From the NCBI GenBank assembly GCA_017311185.1, contig JAESUZ010003880.1:1-64000 (forward strand): DNA of 64,000 bases. The letters are read 5' to 3'. The position numbers and the translations under genes are program-made. The notes beneath the pieces are model-generated. The model saw nothing but the letters and a program-made list of their open reading frames with translations. It did no database searches and had not been told where the DNA came from. The DNA comes from Proteles cristata cristata. Lineage: Eukaryota > Chordata > Mammalia > Carnivora > Hyaenidae. Positions 46,746 to 57,079 of the stretch are shown here, in pieces; position 1 is the stretch's first letter; each line of letters opens with the position of its first letter.

Positions 46746-46920
46746 CAACCTTTTATTAAATGCCTATAGTACCAAGGACAGTATTCAGCGCTGAGAATAT
46801 AAAAGTGAATAAGACAACCAATTGGCCCACTATAGAATTTTTATTCTAAAACAGGGCATGTATCCCAAAAGAAATAATTATGTGTTATAATAGGTGCAAT
46901 GTGAGCTTAATGGACGTATT
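46735..46920 (-). mobile_element. L2 fossil
   Basis: Antisense L2 end: 'tattaaatgcctatagtacc', 'attcagcgctgagaatataa', 'gtgaataagacaaccaattg'. Confidence 0.6.
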
Positions 46921-46959
46921 AGTTCTGCTTGTCTGAGAAATCAAGCCTATCTCCCTCAC

Positions 46960-47065
46960 TAGATTCCTTAAGGTCAAAGATTCAAATCATTTTCATCTTC
47001 TTGTTCTCAATATTTGGCATGACTCCTTGTACACAGGTGTTCAATAATATTTGGGTAATTTAATC
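46960..47065 (+). mobile_element. L2/MIR 3' end fossil
   Basis: 'ccttaaggtcaaagattcaa' followed by 'ttggcatgactccttgtaca' and 'ggtgttcaataatatttggg', a diverged sense L2 terminus. Confidence 0.5.
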
Positions 47066-47280
47066 TAAATACTTATCAAAAGAATCATTTTTACTAGGTT
47101 CTCTGATGTGCCTATTGATTTTTATAGGACAAAAGTCCAAATGTAATACACATATCCATTAATATTTCCTCCTATTTTGCCAGAAATCTCCAGCCTTATC
47201 TAGTAATGTATGAGTATGTACTTGATGTACTTCCGAAATGTGCTTAAGGTACCTTGAAAATTAAAATACAGACATACCTC

Positions 47281-47487
47281 GGGCACCTGGTGGCTCAGAT
47301 GCTTGGGCATCGGACTTTAGCTCCAGTCATGATCTTAACTTTCCTGGGTTCTAGCCCCACGTTGGACTCTGTGCTGACAGCTCAGAGCCTGGAGCCTGCT
47401 TTGGATTCTGTGTCTCCTTTTCTCTCTGCCCCTCCCCTCCTTATGCACCCCCCCTCAAAAATAAATAAACATTAAAATAATTTTTTT
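47281..47487 (+). mobile_element. CAN-SINE
   Basis: Full copy with a 13-bp TSD carrying one mismatch (AATACAGACATAC 47265-47277; AATACATACATAC 47488-47500). Confidence 0.93.
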
Positions 47488-47774
47488 AATACATACATAC
47501 TTGAATAGACATTTTTCCAAAGAAAACATATAAATGGCCAACAGATATATGAAAAGATACTCAATATCACTAATCATCAGGAAAACACAAATCAAAACCA
47601 CAATCAGACACCACCTCATACCTGTTAGAATGGCCATTATCAAAAAGTCAAAAGAGAACAAATATGGGCAAGGATGTGTAGAAAAGAGAACGCTTATGCA
47701 CTGTTGGTGGGAATATAAATTGGTACCTTCATTATAAAAAGCAATTTGGAGGTGCCTCAAAAAATTAACTACAA

Positions 47775-48211
47775 GGGCACCTGGGTGGCTCAGTCAGTTT
47801 AGTGTCCAGCTTCAGCTCAGGCCATGATCTCATGGCTTGTGGGTTCAAACCCCACATCAGGCTCTGTGCTGACACCTCAGAGCCTGGAGCCTGCTTCAGA
47901 TTCTGTGTCATTTTCTCTCTCTGCTCCTCCTCTGCTTATGCTTGCTCTCAAAAGTAAATAAATATAGGGGCACCTGGGTGGCTTAGTCGGATGAGCATCT
48001 GACTTTCGCTTAGGTCATGATCTCGCGGTTCGTGGGTTCGATCCCCGAGTCGGGCTCTGTGCTGACTGCCAGCTCAGAGCCTGGAGCCTGTTTCAGTCTG
48101 TGACTCCCTCTCTCTCTGACCCTCCCATGCTCACGGTCTCCCTCTCTCTCTCCTAGAAATAAATAAAACATTAAAAAAAAAAAGTAAATAAATGTAAAAA
48201 ATTTTAGAAAG
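47775..48211 (+). mobile_element. CAN-SINE in LINE-1, host of another SINE
   Basis: Full copy whose A-rich tail (47950-47966, resumed at 48180) holds a younger SINE. The outer duplication AACTAC is short and blurred. Confidence 0.9.
47967..48179 (+). mobile_element. CAN-SINE, young subtype, nested
   Basis: 17-bp TSD with one mismatch (AAAAGTAAATAAATATA 47950-47966; AAAAGTAAATAAATGTA 48180-48196), lying in the host tail. Confidence 0.95.
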
Positions 48212-48410
48212 AGAGAGAACTACTGGGTGAGCCAGCAAATCTACTTCCAGATATATATATCCAAAGGAAATAAAATCACTATCTTGAACAGACATCTGCA
48301 TTTCCATGTTCACTGTGGCATTATTCCTAATAGCCAATGTATGGAAATAACCTAAGTGCCTTTTGCAAAATGAATGGATAAAAAATGTGATGGAAAGAAA
48401 GATATAATGG

Positions 48411-48455
48411 AATATTATATATATGTATATGTGTATATATATACATATATTTCAT
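48411..48455 (+). repeat. (TA)/(TATG) microsatellite
   Basis: Alternating TA and GTAT units inside the old L1 3' region. Confidence 0.85.
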
Positions 48456-48530
48456 TGCATTATAAAATATGGGACTCATGGAAACAGAGAAAAGAAAAGT
48501 TGTTTTTACATTTTGAGGAAATGTGACAGT

Positions 48531-48869
48531 TGTTAACATTTTAGAACAGAATCTTCATATCATTTCATACTTTTTCATACAGTGAGACTGCTAGAACTGG
48601 AAGTGATTTCCTTAATCCAGACAGGTAGAGCCAAGTTTGACAAGAATCTGCATCCTAATCTTTTTTCCAAAAAATTTACTGCTACCTACTGGGAGGCTTT
48701 AGCCAAAGGAATGTAGTTGTAGCTTCATTTTAGCCTGAAATATTAGAAATATATGACCCAAAGAAATAAATGGAATTAACAAAGCCTGGGCACCATACCT
48801 CCTTAGGAATGTCTGTAGACATAGGCAATACTTATTTTCAGATGTGCTGATGATGTGATGAGTGTGCTA
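48531..48869. other. Unique stretch
   Basis: About 340 bp with nothing recognised. Confidence 0.4.
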
Positions 48870-48879
48870 AGCATGAGTT

Positions 48880-48918
48880 TCTTTTTTTTTTTTTAATTTT
48901 TAATGTTTTATTTATTTC

Positions 48919-48952
<34 letters not shown>

Positions 48953-49128
48953 CGTGAGCAAGGGAGGGTCAGAGAGAGAGGGAGATACAGAATCCAAAAC
49001 AGGCTCCCAGTTCTGAGCTAGCTGTCAGCACAGAGTCCAATGCGGGACTTGAACCCACAAACCGTGAGATCATTCATTACCTGAGCCGACGTCAGAAGCT
49101 TAACTGACTGAGTCACCCAGGTGACCCG
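48880..49128 (-). mobile_element. CAN-SINE
   Basis: Full antisense copy with TSD AGCATGAGTT (48870-48879 and 49129-49138). Contains a GACAGA triplet expansion and a small ATTC duplication in the head. Confidence 0.94.
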
Positions 49129-49399
49129 AGCATGAGTTATTTTCTGATGGGTGTGTCACGAACAGTGAAAAGGAGACTTCTAAGCCCAGATCAGAAAACT
49201 TGTTTTTAATGCATCTCTAGCTGCCAGCTTTGAAATTACATATTTTTATCCTTACAAAGAAAACTAAAACAATGCTTCAGGATTTTCAAAGTTTAAGACT
49301 GTCTCCGTCTTCCTTCTACCACTTTTCCTTCCCACCTTTTGGACTCGAATCTTTTCTCTTCATTTTGATTAGTGATTTTTAGTTTAAACAACGTATTTT

Positions 49400-50345
49400 A
49401 TTCATTCATTCACTCATTCACTCATTCATTTTTTGATAAAAGTTGTAATATTTAAGTGTACAACATGATTTTTTGATGTAAGTATACATTACAAATATGA
49501 AAATGATTATCACAAGCAAGCTAATTAACATATCCATTACCTCCCATAGTTATGATTTGTGTGTGTGTGTGTGTGTGTGTAGTAAGAACACTTGAGATCT
49601 ACTCTCAGTAAATTTCAAGTATACATTATTATTAGCTATAATCACCATGCTGCACATTAGGTCTCCAGAACTTACTCATCTTATAACTGAAAGTTTGTAC
49701 CCTTTGATCAATTATCTCCCCTTTTCCCCCACCCCTAGCCTCGGGTAACCACCATTCTACTCTGTTACTATGAGTTTGATCTTTTTTTTAGGATCCACAT
49801 GTAAGTGATACCAGACAGTATTTTGTCTTTTTCTGTCTGGCTTATTTTGCTTAGTGTAATACGCCCTAGGGTTCAACTATATTGGTGCTATATATATAAT
49901 TTTCTTGATCCATTAATTTGTTGATCAATCAATATCTTAGCTATTGTGAATAATGCTACAGTGAACATGGGAGTAGAAATATCTCTTCAAGATAATGGTT
50001 TCATTTCTTTTGGGTATATATCCAGAAGTGGAAATGTCAGATAAGAAAGCTATTTTGGGGGCACCTGGTGGCTCAGTTGGTTAAGGATCCAACTTCAACT
50101 CAGGTCATGATCTCACACAGTTTGTGGGACTGAGCCCTGCGTCGGGCTCTGTGCTGACTGCTTGGAGCCTAGCACCTGCTTTGGATTCTGCATCTCCCTT
50201 TCTCTCTGTCCCTCCCTCCCTCTCTCTCTCTGTCTCAAAAATAAACATTAAAAAATTTTAAAACGAGAGATGATAATTTATTAAAAAAGAAAGTTATTTT
50301 TATGGTTGCATAAATTTTCATTAAGGAATAGGTTGCTATTAATTA
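49400..50345 (-). mobile_element. Old LINE-1 (L1M), antisense, split by a SINE
   Basis: Antisense L1M order: 'gtacaacatgattttttgat', 'agctaattaacatatccatt', 'acacttgagatctactctca', 'caccatgctgcacattaggt', 'taactgaaagtttgtaccct', 'ggtaaccaccattctactct', 'gtctggcttattttgcttag', 'gaataatgctacagtgaaca', 'tatccagaagtggaaatgtc'. A GT microsatellite lies at 49558-49580. Confidence 0.9.
50057..50287 (+). mobile_element. CAN-SINE inserted in LINE-1
   Basis: Full copy with a 13-bp TSD carrying one mismatch (AGAAAGCTATTTT 50044-50056; AGAAAGTTATTTT 50288-50300). The duplicated bases are L1 sequence. Confidence 0.94.
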
Positions 50346-52059
50346 TGACTTGATTGCAAATGAGACAAACACAATTTAAATGAGTTTAAGCTTAAGTGCA
50401 AATGAGTAGCTTATCTGAAAAGTTCAAATACAGCTGTATCCCGAGGCCAGACCAATATTGGGAACATTCATTTTCTGTCTCCACCCCACTCCTATTTGTT
50501 ACTTTTCTCCTAATATAAGACAGACTCCATGAGGTTTCAGAAAATTATTAAGTGTGTCTCCATGTTACATCCTACTCTAGCAACTTTTGCAGAAGGAATC
50601 CTCTTTATCATCATTCAAATCTGGCCAGAAAAGTGAGGCCCTTGGAACTGTAGCCCATCAGAATCATAGGAAGTGGAGCAGAGGTAGTTCCTATAAAGAA
50701 GAGATGCTGGATTAAAAAAAAATAAAAAGCTTAATGTCCAGTACAGTAGTAGTAAAGCATAACATCAGGTAATTCATATAGTCCCAGGAAGTTTTTTGGC
50801 CTGTATATAGGGGCCTTTGACAATTAGTACTCTTCCAAGGTTGAGAAGGTTGGTGGGAAGGGGAAACAGCAGCCTCTGCCCTAGAACTAGTAACCTTGCA
50901 TCATGGGAATTTGTATTGTGCTAACCTTACAGGCTACTTGTTTCACAGATCAACTCTTTTATTTTGCTGTTACCTCAAATAACATGTTTAGCTCTTGTTC
51001 TGAGTATATCATGTATGAGGCAGGATAAATGAGCCCTAATAAGGCATGCAGTTCTTCTCTAAAGCACTTTGAAATCCTGGGAAGACTGGGGTTGTAGCAT
51101 ATGCTCCAGTGAGCCTGTTAAAATTACTCATGACGACTCTAGGCTATGTTTGGAACTCTTTCTGAAGTGAATAAACAGATGGCTAGCAGTGGCTAAAATT
51201 GAAAGTAGTTTTTAAAATGCTAAGAATCAATTACTTTAATATTCTACAAGCTTAAAGATCCTTCAAAAATGACTGGACAGTATTTCCTAAGAAATCTAAG
51301 AAATATGTTCCTTCTGGAATCAATTCAGCTCAAGGAAAGCAAATGTGCTGTAATATTCTGAGACATGAATTCAAAGTGATGTGAAAAAAAGAATTACTGG
51401 TTTCATATCCCTATCACAGAAGTCTTGAGGCATAATTAATTGATGATGATTGCTTCAGAAATATTCTGAGCCAAGACTCCACCAAAAGAGAAGTATTTTT
51501 CTCATTAGCTTTCTAATGGCACATATTATTTACAAGAAATTCACAAGAATGGGCATGCTATGTCTTAGAAAAATGACCCATTTAGGGTATGCTTGAGCAA
51601 GAAACAGCAAAATGGTGGGAAAGGCAAGTTTCTGAATCCTAGAAACTATGCCAGTAGGATTTTCTGAGAGCCAAAAAAAGATAGTGAATCAGCCAGTCCA
51701 GCTGTGAGAATGCAGCTGTGAGATTTCTGAAGGAAATGATGAAGTAGAAGGCAAGCTTGTCAAATGACATGCCACCAAGCTGAGAGCAGTATTAGCATGG
51801 TGGACAAAATAAGTTATTTCCAATGACTCTGGCAATTTAGAGATTTGGATCTAAGAAAAAAAAATTCAACAAGACCAGTAACAAATTAGTATCAGATAAG
51901 AATCTATAGGACCAATATAGGGCTGTAGGCAGAAGTGGGGCAGCAATGGAACAAAGTATACCACACTTTGGTAAAGAGTTTATAGTATGTAGAGAGTATC
52001 TTGCTCAACTAATTCACTTTGAACTAATTCACAGATTAAAAAAAAAAAGTCTTGCCCAG
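50346..52059. other. Stretch with no recognised gene
   Basis: About 1.7 kb of non-coding texture. No ORF of 60 codons or more was found. Old unclassified fossils are possible. Confidence 0.45.
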
Positions 52060-52585
52060 GGAGGATGTTTTGTTTCTTGCTACTTAACAAATTAGCACAA
52101 AAAATAGTCCCTTAAAATTGTTTATTTGCTCACAATTCTGTAAGTTGGGCAAGCCTCAGCAAATATCATGTCAGTGCTCCACACGGATGGTGTCAGCTGG
52201 GGTGGAGCAACTATGACTAGAGGATCTACTTCCAAGACGGCCTTACTCAGAAGCAGACAAATTGGTGAAGCTGTCGGTTAGAAGATCAGCTGGGGCTGTT
52301 GGCCAGGGTTTGGGTCTCCTCTTCATGATCTCTCCATGTGGCTAGGTTATGCTCATAGAGAGGCCATGTAGAGGACAACTGCTCACAGATGGCAGTGTCA
52401 GGGTAAACATATTACACAGCAGCTGGCTTTCCCGAAAGCTAGGTCGTCTTAAGGCTTAAGCCCAGAACAAGCACGGTGTCACTTCCTCTAAATTCTATTG
52501 GTTAAAGTAGAACAAGCCCAGATCCAACAGAATACCACACAGGTGATGAATACAGGAGGCATGGTTCAGTTTACCACATATTGTG
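52060..52585 (-). mobile_element. Old LTR-like element (MaLR texture)
   Basis: Order of phrases recalls an antisense old LTR: 'acttaacaaattagcacaaa', 'tttgctcacaattctgtaag', 'gtgtcagctggggtggagca', 'tctccatgtggctaggttat', 'gtgtcacttcctctaaattc', 'tattggttaaagtagaacaa'. Family not fixed. Confidence 0.45.
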
Positions 52586-53025
52586 ACTTATGCAAAGTTA
52601 ACTATACGCTACTATTAATTAGAGGAAATGTTGATGCTAATAAGCCTGTAAAATAAAGCATGAGGGGTGGGGAGAGAGAGAGAGAATTGTTTTAAATGGC
52701 CAACACAGAAAGAAAAGAAAAAGAAGAAAAAAAAAGACAAAAGAAAATAGGCAGAAATAGTAAAATAATGATCCCATTATAAGGACCATAGTGAAATCTC
52801 AGCTTCACAACTAAAAGAAACCTGAAAATCTTAGAGATAAGGCAGAGGAGACCTGTAATTAGAACTGGAGAATGGGGAAATCAAATTATGATGAAAACTT
52901 TTAAAAATAAAATTATATACCTAGAGAAAAGCGTCTGGAGACTTGATAATGATCCTCAAAGCAGTATATCAACATTCACCACCAATTCCTATGCTCCAAG
53001 AACAGAAAAAGAGGATGGAAGTTTA
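52586..53025. other. Unique A-rich stretch
   Basis: Includes a purine-rich patch (52700-52746). No gene feature seen. Confidence 0.4.
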
Positions 53026-53080
53026 AATTGATTATATAAGGGGTGCCTGAGTGGCTCCATTGGTTAAGTATCTGACTCTT

Positions 53081-53304
53081 TTTATTTTTTTAATGTTTTT
53101 ATTTATTTCTGAGAGAGAGAGAGAGAGAGACAGCATGAGCAGGGGAGGGTCAGAGAGAGAGGGAGACACAGAATCTGAAACAGGCTCCGGGCTCTGAGGT
53201 AGCTGTTAGCACAGAGCCCAACGCGGGGTTCAAACCCACGAACCGTGAGATCATGACCTGAGCCTAAGTCGGAGGCTTAACCAACTGAGCCACCCAGGCG
53301 CCCC
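53081..53304 (-). mobile_element. CAN-SINE nested in head of host SINE
   Basis: Antisense guest with a 15-bp TSD carrying one mismatch (AAGTATCTGACTCTT 53066-53080; AAGCATCTGACTCTT 53305-53319), made of host head sequence. Confidence 0.95.
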
Positions 53305-53498
53305 AAGCATCTGACTCTTGATATCAGCTCAGGTCACGATCTCACCGTTCATAGGATTCAGCTCCATGTGAGATTCTGTGTTGACACTATAGAGCTTGCT
53401 TGGGATTCTCTCTCTCCTTCTCTCTGTGTCCCTCCCCTGCTTGCTCTCTCTCTCTCTCTCTGAAAATTAATAAACATTTTTTTAAATGTTAATAAATC

Positions 53499-53735
53499 GG
53501 GGTGCCTGGGTGGCTCAGTCGGTTAAGCACCCGACTTCAGCTCAGGTCATGATCTCATGGTTCGTGGGTTCAAGCCCCGCATTGGGCTCTGTGCTGACAG
53601 CTAGCTCAGAGCCTGGAGACTGTCTTCGGATTCTGTATCTCCCTCTATCTCTGACCCTCTCCTGTTCCCGCTGTCTCTCTCTTAGTCTCAAAAATAAATA
53701 AAAAACATTTAAAAAAATTTTTAATAAAATAAAAT
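53499..53735 (+). mobile_element. CAN-SINE nested in tail of host SINE
   Basis: Full sense guest with a perfect 15-bp TSD AAATGTTAATAAATC (53484-53498 and 53736-53750). Confidence 0.96.
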
Positions 53736-53761
53736 AAATGTTAATAAATCAATCATATAAG

Positions 53762-54118
53762 ATTTAGGCTGAAAGCATATCCTGGAACAGATGATGGATT
53801 AGAAAAATGAGAAATAAAAATTTCTTTCCAAAAATCCTTTAGAGGCTACAGTTAAATATATGGAAAAGTTTTTCTGCCCTGGAAGAACGGAACCCTTCAT
53901 GATGACCCTCTCCTATGAAACTGAAACTACTAGGGAATAGTGAAGCCCTCTGTAGATCACTTGTCCGTACCTTTTCACCGCATGACCCTTTTATGCCCCC
54001 GCCCTTGCTCTCCACCCTACATCCCATCTAGACTGCAAATTTCCTGAGGGCAGGATTATGTCTTGATCTATTCTGTTGAAAGTCTACAACGTGCTCTCAA
54101 CAGAATATGTGCTCAATA
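53762..54118. other. Unique stretch
   Basis: About 360 bp. A 62-codon antisense ORF (53839-54027) has no domain. Confidence 0.4.
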
Positions 54119-54130
54119 CAGAAAGTATTT

Positions 54131-54330
54131 TTTTAAATTTTTAAAATTTTTTTAAATTTATTTTGAGAGAGAGAGATCGACAGCATGAGTTAGGGGAGGG
54201 TCAGAGAGAGAGGGAGACACAGAATCCCAGCACAAAGCCTGACGTGGGGCTCAAACCCACAGACCAGGAGATCATGACCTGAGCTGAAGCCAGATGTTCA
54301 ACCGACTAAGCCACCCAGGCACCTCCCCCA
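54131..54330 (-). mobile_element. CAN-SINE with internal deletion, in tail of another
   Basis: Antisense copy with a shortened body (from 'acacagaatc' directly to 'ccagcacaaagcc') and a head complement ending 'cacccaggcacctcccc'. Confidence 0.88.
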
Positions 54331-54432
54331 CTTTTTTTTAATTAAAATTTTCAATGTTTTACTTATTTTTGAGATAGATAGAGATAGGCAGCATGAATAG
54401 GAGAGGGTCAGAGAGAGAGGGGGACACAGAAT
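54331..54432 (-). mobile_element. 5'-truncated CAN-SINE
   Basis: Only tail and CT-tract complement remain, and the tRNA head is absent. The right flank CAGAAAGTGTTT (54433-54444) pairs with CAGAAAGTATTT (54119-54130) left of the neighbouring SINE. The neighbour therefore sits inside this unit. Confidence 0.85.
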
Positions 54433-54499
54433 CAGAAAGTGTTTAGATACCTTTGCCCATGCCAATTGATTGTATGCTAAGCATGATGATTAAAGAAGT

Positions 54500-54640
54500 G
54501 TTCATTTATTCAATTCAGTTGACATTTACTGTATATTGACTTTTTGCCAGACATTACACCACATGTAATGACATACTTGATCAGCAAAACATAGTTTTTG
54601 TCCTTATAGTATAGTAATAAGATATAAAGACATGCATATA
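54500..54640 (-). mobile_element. L2 fossil
   Basis: 'cattcagtt'-type start, 'ttgacatttactgtatattg', 'ttgccagacattacaccaca', 'ttttgtccttatagtatag': antisense L2 end. Confidence 0.55.
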
Positions 54641-54715
54641 TATAGTTTTGGGGAAAAAAACCTATAGGATGATATGAGAGATTAAAATAGGAGGACCACT
54701 GACCTGAGGAGATAA

Positions 54716-55090
54716 AATAGTGATTATGAGGGGCGCCTGGGTGGCTTAGTCGGTTGAGCGTCCGACTTTCGCTTGGGTCATGATCTCACAGTTCGTGGGT
54801 TTGAGCCCCGCGTCAGGCTCTGTGCTGACTGCCAGCTCAGAGCCTGGAGCCTGTTTCAGTCTGTGACTCCCTTTGTCTCTGACCCGTCCCCTGCTTACGC
54901 TGTCTCTCTCTCTCTCTCCTAGAAATAAATTAAAAAAAAAAACATTTAAAAAAAAATAGTGATTATGAGCACAGGCTCCAGAGGTGTACTCCCTGTGAGT
55001 TTCTTAACAATGTAAACACTAAGTTTTTTGATCTGTAAATGGAGACAATAATAGTACCTATCTCATAAAATTGTTATAAAATTTAACTTG
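54716..55090 (+). mobile_element. MIR SINE, split near its 5' end
   Basis: 'attatgagcacaggctccag', 'gtgagtttcttaacaatgta', 'tgatctgtaaatggagacaa', 'tagtacctatctcataaaat'. The SINE at 54731-54953 interrupts its first bases. Confidence 0.8.
54731..54953 (+). mobile_element. CAN-SINE, young subtype, in MIR
   Basis: Perfect 16-bp TSD AAATAGTGATTATGAG (54715-54730 and 54954-54969). Confidence 0.96.
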
Positions 55091-55437
55091 GTATAATGTC
55101 AGTGTCCACTAGACTCATTGATTTTCTTTTCTGATCTGTTCTATTTGTACGAATCGATTTTTCATAGAGGTCTTTCTCAAAGATTGAATTTTGTTTTATC
55201 TTAGAGTTCTTCAAAAAACAAAGAGAAACTTTGCTTGTTTTATTTTTAATAGTTTAAAACTCATTCTACTTTGCAACTACCATATGGATCCATTGGACTT
55301 TTTGAAAATCTATAAGTTATGAAATCTTAGTGATCTTTTTTTCTTGTATCTTGAAATATTTTGCTATTTCATCAACCTTGGAATAAGTTCATCATTGCCA
55401 ACCAATTATTCTCAAATATTTTAAATAAGACTAAACT
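55091..55437. other. Unique AT-rich stretch
   Basis: About 350 bp with nothing recognised. Confidence 0.4.
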
Positions 55438-55860
55438 AAGGCTGGCTCAGTCGGTTAAGTTACTGACTTTTTTTTTTAATATTTTTATTTATTTCTAGGA
55501 GAGAGAGAGAGAGAGAGAGAGACAGTGTGAGCAGGGGAGAATCAGAGAGAGAGGGAGATACAGACTCTGAAATAGGCTCCAGGCTCTGAGCTGGCAGTCA
55601 GGGGCTTGAACCCACGAAACACGAGATCATGACCTAAGCGAAAGTCGGACGCTTAACCGACTAAGCCACCCAGGCACCCCAAGTTATTGACTCTTGATTT
55701 TGGCTCAGGTCTAAATCTCATGATTCATGAGATCACGCCCCTTCATTGGGCTCTAAGCTGACAGTATAAAGCCTGCCTGGGATTCTCTCCTTCTCTTTGC
55801 CCCTCCCCTGCTCTCACTCTATCTCTCTTTCTCTCTCAAAAATAAATAAATATTTTTTAA
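55438..55860 (+). mobile_element. CAN-SINE host split in its head
   Basis: The head starts at 'ggctggctcagtcggttaag' without GGGGCACC. It is broken at 55469, resumes at 55681 and ends in an A-rich tail. Confidence 0.9.
55470..55680 (-). mobile_element. CAN-SINE, young subtype, nested in head
   Basis: Antisense guest with a TSD carrying one mismatch (AAGTTACTGACT 55457-55468; AAGTTATTGACT 55681-55692). A small deletion removes 'cacagagcc' from its body. Confidence 0.94.
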
Positions 55861-55875
55861 AAAGAGTAAAATAAT

Positions 55876-56081
55876 GGGGCACCCAGGTGGCTCAGTCAGT
55901 TAAGTGTCAGACTTTGGCTCAGTTTATGATCTCACAGTTTATGAGTTCAAGCCCCGCATGGGGCTCTGTGCTCACAGCTTAGAGCCTGGAGCCTGCTTTG
56001 GATGCTGTGTCTCCCTCTCTTTCTGCCCCTCCCCTGCTCGCACTCTCTCTCTCAAAAATAAACATTAAAAACTCTTTTTAA
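55876..56081 (+). mobile_element. CAN-SINE in the tail of the previous one
   Basis: 15-bp TSD with one mismatch (AAAGAGTAAAATAAT 55861-55875; AAAGAGTAGAATAAT 56082-56096). Confidence 0.94.
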
Positions 56082-56223
56082 AAAGAGTAGAATAATGAGA
56101 AAATGGAAGAAAAATTACCTATAACAATAGTGAAATAAATGACCACTAGCATAACACCTTTCAGTTTCTTTTTCCTTTTCTTCAGTTTCTTATTATATTG
56201 ACCAAAGTATTAAATCATCTTTT

Positions 56224-56253
56224 GGGGCACCTGGGTGACTCAGTTGGTTAAGA
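56224..56253 (+). mobile_element. CAN-SINE head fragment at a junction
   Basis: Only the first 30 bases of the tRNA-like head (to GGTTAAG). The next base belongs to a GC-rich segment of different origin. No SINE body or tail follows. Confidence 0.85.
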
Positions 56254-56390
56254 TCGGGGGCCGGGCCCTGGCCCGTAAGGATCTGCACCAGCAGGTCGGT
56301 GGCCAGCATGTGTGAGGGCTCCACGAAGCCGATGGTTAGAAGCTGCTGCAGCTGCAGGCACAAAATCCTGGGGGCCTGGACAGACAGGCC
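56254..56390 (-). pseudogene. Exon-like fragment of an unidentified gene
   Basis: Unlike all DNA around it, this segment is GC-rich. Read on the minus strand it gives a 41-codon open stretch with G/C at most third positions, including [20 protein letters not shown]. It is preceded on that strand by a pyrimidine tract and AG ('ctgtctgtccag', 56378-56389), as at a splice acceptor. The other end abuts a SINE head with no donor GT. The parent gene is not recognised. The likely reading is a transposed or truncated exon copy. A live exon is possible but lacks a visible donor. Confidence 0.5.
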
Positions 56391-56539
56391 TAGACTCAAG
56401 CACCCCTTGCTTCTAGGGAGCCCCTCCCCTTGAGTGAGAGGCTATGGCTGCAAGAGGCTTTGTTTCAGCTGGGGATGGAAAAACCCTGGGGTGGGGTGAG
56501 AGTAAGTGGTTTCCTTGTTGATGAGAAGCACAGTGCGTA
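56391..56539. other. GC-richer flank of the exon-like piece
   Basis: Moderately GC-rich and non-repetitive up to the MIR. It could be intron DNA copied together with the exon-like segment. Confidence 0.3.
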
Positions 56540-56755
56540 ATGGTTCTGGGAGGCTGAACAACTCTAGCCCTGACCTGGCCTATCACCTAGCTAGCCTTAG
56601 CTGTGTGTCCTTGGGCAGATAACTTTACGTCTCTGAGCACCAGTTTCCTTCTTTGTAAAATGGGGCCTGTAATAGAGACCTCAATGGATTGTTACACAAG
56701 TCTGCATGAAGCACTTTTCAGGGCACAATAAAATGCTATCCTTGTTACCAAGGGG
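56540..56755 (+). mobile_element. MIR SINE
   Basis: Sense MIR: 'gctgtgtgtccttgggcaga', 'cagtttccttctttgtaaaa', 'tggggcctgtaatagagacc'. Confidence 0.85.
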
Positions 56756-56879
56756 AAAATAATAATAATAATCTGTTTCCACTTCTACCAGCTCTTCTCC
56801 ATGCTTAATAGAAATGAAGCTTAAACCCTTAAAGATTTAGAGATTATGAATATGGAAAACACTTAAAATTGTAGTTGCT

Positions 56880-57067
56880 GGGGTGCCTGGGTGACCCAGT
56901 CTGTTGGCCGTCTGACTTCAGCTCTGGTCATGATTTCACAGTTTGTGAGTTCCAGCTCTGCACTGAGCTCTGTGCTGACAGCTCAGAGCCGGGACCCTGC
57001 TTCAGATTCTCTGTCTCCCCCTCTCTCTGTCCCTCCCCCACTCACAGTCCATTTCTCTCTGTCTCAG
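56880..57067 (+). mobile_element. CAN-SINE lacking an A tail
   Basis: Ends at 'tctctgtctcag' with no AATAAA or A run, yet is flanked by AGTTGCT (56873-56879 and 57068-57074). Confidence 0.85.
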
Positions 57068-57079
57068 AGTTGCTATCTT

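Larger units (their letters stand above)
47501..48530 (+). mobile_element. Old LINE-1 ORF2 3' part, split by two SINEs
   Basis: Left part 47501-47774: 'cttgaatagacatttttcca', 'aatatcactaatcatcagga', 'cacaaatcaaaaccacaatc', 'gcactgttggtgggaatata'. Right part from 48212: 'aactactgggtgagccagca', 'aatggatataatgg'-type sequence and an AT repeat. A 67-codon frame (47534-47737) still reads as L1 ORF2 (IRKTQIKTTIRHHLIPVRMAI). It is a different and older family from the 8274-13788 element. Confidence 0.88.
53041..53748 (+). mobile_element. CAN-SINE host carrying two younger SINEs
   Basis: The host runs 53041-53080, resumes at 53305-53498, then continues in its tail after 53735. The outer flanks 53028-53040 and 53749-53761 agree at 10 of 13 bases and both end ATATAAG. 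One guest is antisense in the head and one is sense in the tail. Confidence 0.9.
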
